Source: Atriophallophorus winterbourni (lineage: Eukaryota; Platyhelminthes; Trematoda; Plagiorchiida; Microphallidae). From it: a stretch of DNA of 64,000 nucleotides. Under the pieces are notes generated by a model, which had not been told where the DNA came from, made no database searches, and worked only from the letters and a program-made list of their open reading frames with translations. A program made the translations under genes and the position numbers. Positions within the stretch are counted from its first letter, which is position 1. Each line of letters begins with the position of its first letter. Location: the NCBI GenBank assembly GCA_013407085.1, contig JACCGJ010010187.1, positions 1-64,000 of the forward strand, read 5' to 3'. Shown one piece after another: positions 1-9,249 of this stretch.

Positions 1-63
1 TCATGCGAATATCCTTTTAAATTCTTGATTTTCATATAACTCGATTCCTTAACTGTTCTATAG

Positions 64-3000
64 AAGAGCGAAACGCTCCTTAGATGATTCTAGCTTCTAT
101 GGCGGTCGGTTGCATGTATGTTTTGCGCCAGAATATGAAACTACGGCTGATTGTCGCGTCAAGCTTCACACATGTCGTCGTTCGAATGCGCGTGTGGCAA
201 GGAAAGCAGGTATGTTTTACCGTTTTCTTTCCATCTTTATCAAGCGAAAGTATGCTTCGTGTAATTTTAGTATTGAGTGTCAATGCTTACCCATTTTCAT
301 TTTCAGTACACTCATCAAACGTTCTTTTATTTTCTCTCGCAATGCTGTTTTAGAGCATGAATACATGCAACGGTTATCCACCCCCGTTCCCCATCCTTCA
401 ACACACTGCAAACCATTGGCCATTCGTTCTGAAGTTGGCAAGACGGATCAATCAGAAGCTAATGTTTATTCACAACCCCTGAACCGCACCGATTCTAATA
501 CATTCACAGGATACCGGCATTCACAGCCACTTCAGCCGCCTTTGGATGCCCTGGATGAGGCTAGACAACATTGGATGCTCCAAAATGCTTCTTTCATGAC
601 CACATTAATTCAGCGTAGCACCGAGCCACCAATAAGTACAACAACTACCATATCTTCGGAAACACATTCGAGCAATCTACGAATTATAGAGTACGTGCAC
701 TGATTAATCATCTCTTAGTGTCAAATTAGGTACCATTGTTATTCATTTATTCAATTGTTGTTATTCGTTTTTCTTTTTTAGAAGACCGATTCCCTTACCT
801 GTATTGCAAGCATTAAGTTGGAAACCTTATCCAACGCCTGTAACATCAATTGATTCAACGAAACCACCACCGACAAATGCATTTAACACAAACTGTACAA
901 ATGACTCTAGCATTCTCCGACCTGGCTGGTTTACTCCACGTTGTTTACGTATCAAAAATCAGCTCACAAACTTGAAACAGTCAAAAGCAGATGACCACAC
1001 ACCTCAAATTGAACCACATGCAACAGTTAGCACCAGTGAATTAAAACGTTTGGCGTTCACAGTTCGAGATAACGAACAAGGACCTTCTTTCCCTCCACAT
1101 TCTTCAACAATCACTAAAAGGTATTGATGCCATGATTTACAATGATATTTTTCTCCCTTCATTATTTATGTTTTTGTATTATTGTCCCATATCTTGCTAT
1201 CTTACTAGTTGTTTTGCAATTCTGATGTCCTCTGTGTGCGTTTTGTGTCTGAAAACCGGCAACATCAGAAAGACATCTTGTCTTGTTTGTGAATATAAAT
1301 AGCCAATATCAACTATGATTTTGTTCTCGCGCATCATGTCGGCCTCTAACGACGCGGCGTGAACATTTAATTAACTATGGTTCATCAAGCAAACATCTTA
1401 GGTGCGTGACATACTTTTGTGCTCCTCAGGTAGCGCCAGGTATATTGATTTGCCACTAGTATTGATCTGCATGTGAAAACGTGCTGGAGACTGACTACTA
1501 TTCCTGATTTAATTTCTCATATCTGTCTTGGTATATGGTATGGTATGAAAGCACAAGCCTGATCCAGGCAAAGTGCCGTACAGTCATAGACTGCACGTGA
1601 GCTAAGATACTGTCAGGTTGCCCAGGCCTAGACAGATATGAGGAAGAAAAAAGAACAGGAAATGGTAGTGTGGCTCCAGCCTGTTTCAGCATGCAGCTCA
1701 TTACCTCTGGCCAATCAATTTAGCACGATGTTAGCCGCGCAGCACATAAGTAGTTTACGATTGCACACCCGTGTGTGTACGATTGCACATCCGTGTCTTG
1801 GCATAGGCAACCTGACACCATCTTGGCCCATGTTCAGTCCATGAATTTGCGGCATTTAGCCTGATTTCAAACTTCATACACATCATTATACTTGAATGCC
1901 ACTCTTAATCAAATTAGCACAGCCAACCTTTTGATGACCAATCCACATAGTGGATCTAAGTCAACCGATCAAATCTATCGAAACGGCCAGTTTTTCGGGT
2001 GCTCATATCTTCCGCACTTACACACCACAACCAGTTTTCAGCTGCTTGCCGTCAGCAAATCGAGACAGTAAGATTAGTTTCAATTAGGCTTGAAACAATG
2101 GATAAGTGTGAAACAAAGCTATACTTGAATGCCACTGGTAATCAAGGCTCACTGAACCTAGTTTTACTGTCTCCATCTGTTGACGACAAACAACCAGAAA
2201 CCGGTTCTGTCGTGTAAGTGCGCGGGGATGGGAGTACATCAGTTACAATCTAGACGGAATGACATCTCGCAATCAATCAATATCTGTTGTTATCCAAGAT
2301 GAGAGATTTATGGTTGAAAATGCAATGTGTTCCATAACCATGGGATATATATGAAAATATCTATGGCAGTTCTATTTTCAGTGTGGGATATCCAACATAC
2401 AACCATGATCTCGTGTCTTGGTGAAATGTTCACGTCGGAATAACTTATCTTGGGATTTAGTAAAAGCATGTAGCGGGGTAATGTCGCCTCGCATTCTGCT
2501 TTCTGTAACCGTCCTCAGACCCGTGCACGGATGTGTAATTGGGCAGTACTTTGTACTGTGCGGCTAACCGTGCTAAATTGATTGGCCAGAAGTAGTGAGC
2601 TGCATGCTGAAACATGCTCGAGTCTAACTACTATTTCCTGTTGTTTTTTCTTCCTCATATCTGTCTTGGCCTGGGCAACCTGACAGTATCTTCGCCCACG
2701 TGCAGTCTTTGAGTGTGCAGCACTTTGCTTGGATCAGGCTTGTGCCTTCATACCATACCATACCTCAGGCCCGACCATTTAAATTGCACAGCGTGTGACA
2801 GATATTCAAAACGGTCGACAAGCTCAGATGCTGGATGATATACACAATACAGAAACAAGATATATTTTGGAGCCCTGGTGTTTTGTGCCAATATATTCAG
2901 CATTGACCCGAAAGTATATCGATATTAACCATTTTCACTCTCGTTTCACTGATTTTCACCAATTTTAATGTCTCAACCTGATAAAAGCGAACAGCTAAAA

Positions 3001-3434
3001 ACCGGTCTTAGTGTGTAAGTGCATGGGGATATGAGTCGTTTTAAAACTGGCCATTTCCATTAATCTGATCGGTGGCATTCACGTATAACTTTATTTACTA
3101 CTTTTCACCGCTGATGATAAACGGCCTATAACCGGTTGCAGTGTATAGGTGCATGGTATGTGAGTATTTTTAAAACTGGTCAATTACATAAATATGATCG
3201 ATTGATCGAGATCAACTGTGTGGACCAGTCATCCAAAGGTTGGCTATGACAATGTGTAATGACATTGAAATACAGATTTTTATTGAAAAGTACAGGATTT
3301 TACATAACAAGTACGGTGTCATCAACTCTGCCGTCATTTTGCTATTTCAATGTTTCAGAGTTGTTTTCCACGGACCGGCATCGAAACGACCGAAGCTATG
3401 TAACTCATTCCAGCCCGGACAGTCGAGCACTTGA
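64..3434 (+). CDS. RBM48: RBM48-like RNA-binding protein, 3' part of gene (four exons)
   Basis: Exons read as 64-209, 354-690, 782-1120 and 3359-3434. Acceptors: ctatag|AAG, gttttag|AGC, tttttag|AAG, tttcag|AGT. Donors: GCAG|GTATGT, ATAGA|GTACGT, AAAG|GTATTG. Phases agree at every join and the frame ends at TGA 3432-3434. Exon 64-209 encodes the end of an RRM and its following helix; the segments FYGGRLHVCFAPEYET and CRVKLHTCRRSNARV match the known RBM48 pattern (GGLLHVCYAPEFET, TRKKL). RBM48 works with ARMC7 in the minor (U12) spliceosome; that role is family knowledge. The remaining roughly 250 residues are Ser/Thr/Pro/Asn-rich with no domain I recognise and end in a basic PASKRPKL stretch near the C-terminus. 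The gene start and most of the RRM lie before the window. The last intron (2.2 kb) is filled with repeats. A possible poly(A) signal ATTAAA lies at 3651. Confident of the family; the last exon rests on phase and splice sites alone. Confidence 0.8.
1480..2770. repeat. long imperfect inverted repeat inside RBM48-like last intron
   Basis: About 1500-1760 and 2545-2765 are reverse complements with modest divergence: both hold gaccaatcaatttagcacg-type, gctgcatgctgaaaca and tgggcaacctgacagtatct segments and the ataccataccat run. A third, shorter copy at about 1794-1880 repeats the caacctgacaccatcttggc part in the same orientation as the right arm. A more diverged copy of one end is seen at about 4935-5010, outside the gene. 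The family is therefore dispersed and fold-back; it could be a MITE or a SINE inserted twice. No coding potential is visible. Confidence 0.65.
2005..2240. repeat. fold-back pair of decayed hammerhead-type repeats
   Basis: Left arm about 2010-2075 and right arm about 2155-2240 are inverted copies of the dispersed repeat whose core reads gaaaccggt with a gcaaacagc-type hairpin beside it. The same unit is tandemly repeated at 34.9-35.4 kb. Both copies here have a mutated ribozyme core (CTGACGG and CTGTTGA), so no activity is expected. Confidence 0.5.
2985..3160 (+). repeat. two decayed hammerhead-type repeats in direct orientation
   Basis: Segments at about 2985-3035 (CTGATAA...AAAACCGGTC) and 3110-3160 (CTGATGA...TAACCGGTTG) each continue into gtgtataggtgcatgg-like flank, like the other copies. 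The core bases needed for cleavage are altered in both. Located in the RBM48-like intron. Confidence 0.45.
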
Positions 3435-4025
3435 CAGCTGTCTCTCGTTGTTCTGGCGAATGTGCACATGTGATGAGTTGAGATCCTTCCCTACCTTTTC
3501 ATGGGTGTTTTTCTTCTCTTCTCAGACAACTCTGTATTCAGTCATTTATGTTATTGTACATTTTGAGCTTGAGTGTTTGAAATCAACTTCCTATGTACAG
3601 ATTTCACGTTTCCAAATTTAATGTCCCAGATTTTTACCTTTGCATGACATATTAAAAGCAGGTATTCATCTGTGTTCATTTTCCTCATCAAGTGATCAAA
3701 GCTCACAACGTATTTAATGATTGATTCGTTTAAAAACATCGCAATGAAGGTGTGAAAATTGTTTGCATTTATCTTAAGCATGATAACCTTCGGATTGATG
3801 TCTTTGTCATCAAGGATTGCACTATATCATGGGCAAGACCGGAGGACGTAACTCACACACACACTCATGAGGCAACACATGAGTGACACACGGCAGTTAT
3901 CTCGCGGTATTTTCCTCACAACCCTACTTGGTTACACAGGGAGACACGAAATTCAAGCTTTCGCCTTCTAGGTAAATGGTCGATATAGAGTAGAATACCA
4001 TTCCGGAAACGCTAAAACTCACGGA

Positions 4026-4075
4026 AGCACAGGACCGGTTTCGAGGTTTGCTCTCATCAGTAGGCGTATCCGCTG
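4026..4075 (-). ncRNA. hammerhead ribozyme motif, core intact, stem I degenerate
   Basis: On the minus strand: CTGATGA (4060-4054), a short stem II GAG/CTC closing a CAAAC loop, GAAA (4042-4039), then the cleavage triplet GTC (4035-4033). All core bases of the hammerhead consensus are present. The strand before CTGATGA no longer pairs well with the bases after GTC, so stem I looks broken. It is the inverted partner of the copy at 4308-4354; homology of the pair extends over about 3965-4090 and 4287-4400. Confidence 0.6.
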
Positions 4076-4183
4076 GACTTCCCGCGTTTTTCGAATCTAT
4101 TTGTGCTAGAGGATGGCACTGCAATGGGAACTGAAGTATCTAGTCTACTTGTAGTATAAGTAGCTGCAGGAGGGGGGGCTAAA

Positions 4184-4240
4184 CTAGAAAAAAAAAAAAA
4201 AAAATAAAAAAAAAAAAAAAAAAATAAAAAAAAAAAAACC
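4184..4240 (+). repeat. A-rich tract between inverted hammerhead copies
   Basis: Nearly pure A with three interrupting T bases, followed by cccc. It sits in the loop of the 3965-4400 inverted repeat and may be the poly(A) tail of one of the two copies. Confidence 0.7.
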
Positions 4241-4307
4241 CCAACTGATCCAAACGGGTTATTGCCGCGAGGCCGTACTAGTTCGAAACGCGAGGAGTCC
4301 AGCGGAT

Positions 4308-4354
4308 AAGCATAGCTGATGAGAGGCAAAAACCTCGAAACCGGTCCTGTGCTT
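4308..4354 (+). ncRNA. hammerhead ribozyme (type I), all stems present
   Basis: Core CTGATGA at 4316-4322; stem II GAGG (4323-4326) and CCTC (4333-4336) with loop CAAAAA; GAAA at 4337-4340; cleavage triplet GTC at 4344-4346. Stem I pairs AAGCATAG (4308-4315) with CTGTGCTT (4347-4354), eight base pairs with one G-U. Stem III is only ACCGGT (4340-4345), a palindrome too tight for a monomer hairpin but ideal for pairing between two copies, as known for dimeric hammerheads of Penelope-like elements and retrozymes. Cleavage would fall after 4346. Flanks match the dispersed accggtttc repeat family. Activity is inferred, not shown. Confidence 0.75.
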
Positions 4355-4404
4355 CCGGTGAGATTTTAGCGTTTCGGAATGGTATTCTACTCTGATCTAT
4401 CCAA

Positions 4405-5485
4405 AGGTTGTAATAACCCTCGCGGCAATACGCCGTTTGATCAGATGGAGCTTAGTTTAGTCCATTCAGCTACTTAGAAAGTAGCAAGTAGGACCGAGAA
4501 CTTCAGTTCACATTGGGTCCGAATTATTTGTTTTGATTTGTAAAAAAAGAATATTTGCAGTCATTTCACTTGTAATCAACTGGAACAGTTATGCACAGGT
4601 TAGCTGGGCTGCAACCACGCGTAATTGACGAACTCTTCACTTAGCGCGTTTTTCCAGTCCCACTTGTTACTGTTTTAAGAACAATATTCTCCTCGTCAAC
4701 CTTGGACTGATGGATAAACCTATTGGTTTCAGCTTAGCTCATACCTAAACTTAACTTTCATTGTTTCTACAAACATCGGGATATTATCCCTAATCCGTAT
4801 GAACAATAAAGATAAGGAAAACGCTTGTGTTCAACCTAGATTTCAGCAGTACAACGACTTCAAAGCAACCTCATGCGATATGTACCTGTCTGGGCTGAAA
4901 ATGAAGGAACATTAGTTGTACCGTTTAAGCAGCAGTGACTGCCAATCAGTTCAGCATTGTGCTACTATGCAGCTCCCATATTCTTTGTACGATTACCCAA
5001 TAGAACGTTCGACACACCATTCACACATCAGTTGCCTGTTTAAATGATGTTTGATACGCGCTCTATGTATTATTCATATTCCAAACCATAGAGTGAACAC
5101 AATATCAGGCATGTTAGTAGTCTGATTGGCGGGTCCTAATATCCACCCGGCGCGCGAGCCCCGTCATGCGGACGAATCGTCTGATGATGTTTCACATTCA
5201 GCAACCAAGTTCATAACTTGCTGACGATTCAGTCGCTTGTGCTACGTCGATACCTGGTCCACCAAGCCGATTGCTTTCGAACTTACCGTCTTTATTTTGA
5301 AATGCTTCCTTGCTGTGATGTGGATATGAGTTAATGGATGAGCACTGTTGTTACTTTATTCCGAGTCATGAATTTGACAACAATTCCATTTTTCGGTTAT
5401 TGGTTCCTATCCCCGAAATTAAACGTTTAGTGTGAATGGTACAAATAAAACCTGTTTTGAACAAAATTACTCGTTTGCTTGCATT
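4405..5485. other. intergenic, little recognisable
   Basis: No credible ORF. About 4935-5010 is a diverged copy of the fold-back repeat at 1.5-2.8 kb (gccaatcagttcagcattgtg). Otherwise nothing identified. Confidence 0.5.
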
Positions 5486-5879
5486 TCAGTCACACACCAT
5501 CATCAGAGACAGCATTACACCGGTAGCATGTACCAAGTTCTTAACTGCCACACAACCATGAAAAAGTAAAATCCTAAAAGATGGGGAAGGGTGGGACTTA
5601 AATTGTTACGGCTTCTATAGAAGAGTAAGCACAAACAAACTGGGGAAGAGGTGCCTACACCTCGAATGGAACATGCATTCAAATAAGTTTCGTGAACGAG
5701 TAGAGCAACATCAGCACGGCAGCTTCCTTGCGGCTTTCACTGTCATGCATCATAACAAGCTTTTCTCGTCACTCAGCTTGACAACATACAAGGTTATGCA
5801 AACACTCCAAGAAGATGCTTAGTGCAAGACCGCCATTGAACCACTTTGGGTTGTTGTTAGGGACATATCCTGAAGAGTA

Positions 5880-7330
5880 ACCTCTGATTGAGATATACGA
5901 GTGCGGGGACCCAGTCTGAAAGACGTGATGGACGAACTTAGAAAGCCGACTTAGAAAGGTCCTCTAGTATGTTTTTTGCTACCTATGCCACTTGACGTTT
6001 TTGGCCACCACGAGATTTACGCCAATCAGGATGTGACGTCGCAAAAATAATCCGTTTCGGAAGTCTGCGGTGCGGCATCCGTAAAACATGACCCAACCAG
6101 CGTAACCTATGTAGGTTGATCGGCTTCTCTATATCAACATTATTATCGAATAACTTATTTCGGAGAGCATTGTTTGGTATACGATTGGAACAGCTAACTC
6201 CTAGACTGTTGCGGCGACATCGGCTGTCAAATACTTGGAGATGCTTAATGTGTTCTTTACGTAAGGTCCACGTTTGGCAGCCATACAGTAACAGTCCGAA
6301 CTGTCGCTTTATAGACTCTACCCTTGAGTAGCAGAAACAGTCCTTTCTGACGCCAGAGATGACCTAGGTTGCGGAATGCTACGGTCGCTTTAGAAATGCG
6401 TGCCGAGACCTCGTCATCTAACGATGCATAATTATTGATACGCAAAGCGATTAACAATTTCAAGTGCCTGAATGTCAAGTAATAAATTGCTGTTTGATAC
6501 TTAAAGGGTTCAGAACGCATTTCAAATGTAGGCACTACAATAACGAGCTTGTTCAGTATCGCCTGTGCATTTGTATATGAGTCGAACAGCAGAACTATAT
6601 CATCAGCATAGTCCAAGTCGAGAAGCTTGCCGCCTGGCATCATGTGAACTCCAAAAGCTGGGGCTCCTTCATTGCATAATTCCATGATGGCATCAATTAC
6701 AAAATTGAACAAAAACGGAGAAATCGGACATCCTTGTCGGACGCCACTTGTGATGGGGAATTTGGGTGAAAGGTCGTTGCAAACCCTAACGCATCCGTAT
6801 ATATGAGCATAAAGTGCGCGCTGTATGTTGACATACTTTTGCGGAACGCCTTTGCACAGCAATGGTGTTAAAAAGGACATTTCGATCGATTGAATCGAAT
6901 CCTCTCAAGTCTAAACAGATGGCTGTCGATAAGTGTGCTGCATTTCTAAGATCTGTCGAAGAGTAAAAATGTTGTCGACACAGTCTCTGCCAGTTCGGAA
7001 GCCAGCTTGCTGCTCTCATATCTGTGATTCCTTATGCAATGTTAATCTCCAAAGATATATGGACGCTAATAATCTCGTGATCATGGGTTTGAGACTTATC
7101 CCGCGGTGATTAAGGCATGAGATTCGCACACATTTTTTCAAATATCGGAATGATAAGCGATTCACCCCAACTCTGAGGGACGGATTCTGGTAATCACATT
7201 TCACGGAAGAGATCGCCTAATGTTTTGATTGAGTCTTGACAACCTTCTTTGAACAAAACAGGCGGTATGTCATCGGGGCCGGCAGCTTTTAATGGTTTCA
7301 TGGATTAGATGGATTCTTTAATTTTTAAAT
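5880..7330 (-). pseudogene. RTE-like reverse transcriptase and C-terminal region, broken
   Basis: Pieces in order on the minus strand: KAAGPDDIPPVLF (near 7290), SCLNHRGISLKPMITRLL (near 7110), motif A CLDLRGFDSIDR (near 6900; an Ala usually seen after RG is missing), motif B SGVRQGCPISPFLFNFVID (6700-6760), motif C LDLDYADDIVLLF (6585-6630), KGRVYKATVR (near 6310) and LHRLRWLGHVLRMPHRR (near 6080). At least three frame changes separate them. Catalytic Asp residues are still encoded, but no single frame joins motifs A to C with the rest. Confidence 0.8.
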
Positions 7331-8119
7331 CAGTATGGGGATCTACGCGAACAGGCCAAGGATCATATTGTTTCAAATGAAATGATTCCTTTGCCGGCGG
7401 TCGGCTAAATTGTTCTTGAAAATGTTAGGCCCGGCGTAAGAGGCGGCGATTCTTATTAGTGATAAGAGTACCGTATATTTTAGCGATAGTCTCACTCACT
7501 CCTTTGTTCGTTGGACCCGTCGATCGGACAAGTTGGAAGGGTTTTCGCAAGTTATACCAGCATTATATGGTAATTCCATTCGTTTGACCTTATTTAGCCA
7601 CCACGTTTCTCTGTCTAGTCGTAAGCTCCGTTTAAGTTCATTTCTTACGCGTCTACGCTCTGTATTGTGTCCAGGATCATGAGGTATTTGGCGTCGCTGG
7701 TGAAGAATTTCTATAGAGCTCTGTGATATCCAGCGGTGGGTTTGGGGTTGATTGTGTAGTCTCACGGGCCGATATTGCGGCTGCTCGCATAATCCCTGCT
7801 ATTTTGTTCCACTTTTCATCGGCAGTTGCACACAAAGCAACTGGGAGTGAATTACGTAGAGTGGTCCTATAAATGTATTGAACTGCAGACTGAGAGAATT
7901 TTTCGACCGCAATGTGTTTCCCATTCTAAGGGTTCGTACCGGAAAACTTTAACTGGAACCGACACCGCACAGGAACATTATCTATATCTATGCAGGTATT
8001 CCAAATTGAGCAGCATTCCTCAATGCAACCTCTACAACGAGCACTTATGGCGATATGGTCAATTTGGGCCGAAGGTTGGCTTCCATCTGGCGAGTGCCAT
8101 GTGGCATATTGACATCTTT

Positions 8120-8710
8120 AATTGCGAAAGGAAGTGCTGCTAATGAGATTGTGCACAGAATTGTATAAACCGTTCACCATTATCTTTGCGTTGGCCTTCA
8201 ATACCAAACATGCCACCTAATTGTGATTCAGATGTATCTAAGCGACCCAGTCTGGCATTCATATCTCCCGCTAAGACAACAATATCTGAGCTTTTTGCAC
8301 GTCGCAAAAGAGTATATAGATTGTCGTAGAATCCGTTCTTCTGGTCGTTAGAATTGGTGTTAGTCTGGGGTAAGTTGCTACAATAACCAAGAATCTCTGA
8401 TTAGATGATTTCGAGTTTGGTCTAATATTCCTGGCTAGTCTAACGGCGCACATTCTGCTATTGCAAGGAGTGCAATCGATTAAACAGGATTCGCCACGTG
8501 AATTCAGCGCTATACCAACACCCACCTGTCCTGAAATGGCAGTTACAGAATCACCGGAGCAGCGCGAAAAGTAGCAAGACGAAAGGTCTGGGGCAGTAAG
8601 TTCAGTAATTATAGACGGATCATATAAGCGCGTTTCCGATAAGCAGCAAACATCAATATTCAGACTATCTAAGAGCCAATGCAGCTCGCTGGCCTATTTG
8701 TCTGAGAGTT
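8120..8710 (-). pseudogene. RTE-like endonuclease domain, broken
   Basis: Minus-strand reading shows an APE-type endonuclease in two frames: CCLSETRLYD, then QVGVGIALNSRGESCLID, and after a break the catalytic segment VVLAGDMNARLGRLD followed by FGIEGQRKDNGERFIQFC. These correspond to the metal-binding Glu region and the D-x-N motif of the family. The C-terminal SDH motif was not found. The function in a live element is target nicking for target-primed reverse transcription. Confidence 0.75.
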
Positions 8711-8745
8711 CTGACATTCTTAGCTCCATATTGAGCTTAGGTCCG

Positions 8746-9165
8746 TGGTTTCAGAAAGTAATATGTGTACCGAATGTGGCAGTTGAGTATTCGGTACGCG
8801 CTACCGGTGTAATGCTGCCTGTGATAATGATGATGTTCCAACATGTTCAGCGCGGTCTTTTCTAAAGCTGGGATTGGCAGACGGAGAGTTGTTAAGAGTG
8901 GATGGGATAGAGGATGGGTCGGAAAACGTTTGAAGAGCATGGTCAGTAATATCTGCTGTATGCAGCAGGTAAGGTGACCCTGTTTATCGTGCACTATGTT
9001 GTTAGGATTTGTAGTTGTGGTCGCCCATTCATAGACTGGAGACCAATTAGGTTTCTCGACCCAATTCTATGGCTAAAATGCCTTTCTCACGAGGCAGCGA
9101 GTTGAGTTGAGACCGTGTTCGTCTGACCTCTAACCTTCTGGCTCTGAAGGTGCCCGAAGATCAAC
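8746..9165. other. 5' flank of RTE-like element
   Basis: About 8755-8850 repeats, inverted, the sequence at 5495-5560. No ORF of note. Confidence 0.4.
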
Positions 9166-9249
9166 ACCCGGTATAGCTCAATTGGTCATAGTGGTACACA
9201 AACCATCGCACAACGTTAAGTTTCATTCTCAACGCGACACGGATCACAC

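Larger units (their letters stand above)
5700..8745 (-). mobile_element. RTE-like non-LTR retrotransposon, degenerate, near full length
   Basis: Reading the minus strand, the element starts near 8745 with apurinic endonuclease sequence, passes through a linker and reverse transcriptase, and ends with the conserved LHRLRWLGHVLRM tail near 6090 and a short non-coding end by about 5700. About 3 kb fits RTE-class LINEs. Several frameshifts and stops break the single expected ORF, so it is dead. Short inverted copies of a gcattacaccggtag sequence lie at both sides (5495-5560 and 8755-8850). The clade call is from motif style (GVRQGC, LDYADD), not from a tree. Confidence 0.8.

Noticed and set aside
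5185..5215. CTGATGA near 5192 as a hammerhead
   Set aside because: No GAAA and no stem II follow; chance match.
9168..9248. tRNA-like stretch ggtatagctcaattggtcat
   Set aside because: The A-box is good, but the B-box (gtttcattctc) is poor and no cloverleaf acceptor stem pairs; at most an old SINE head.
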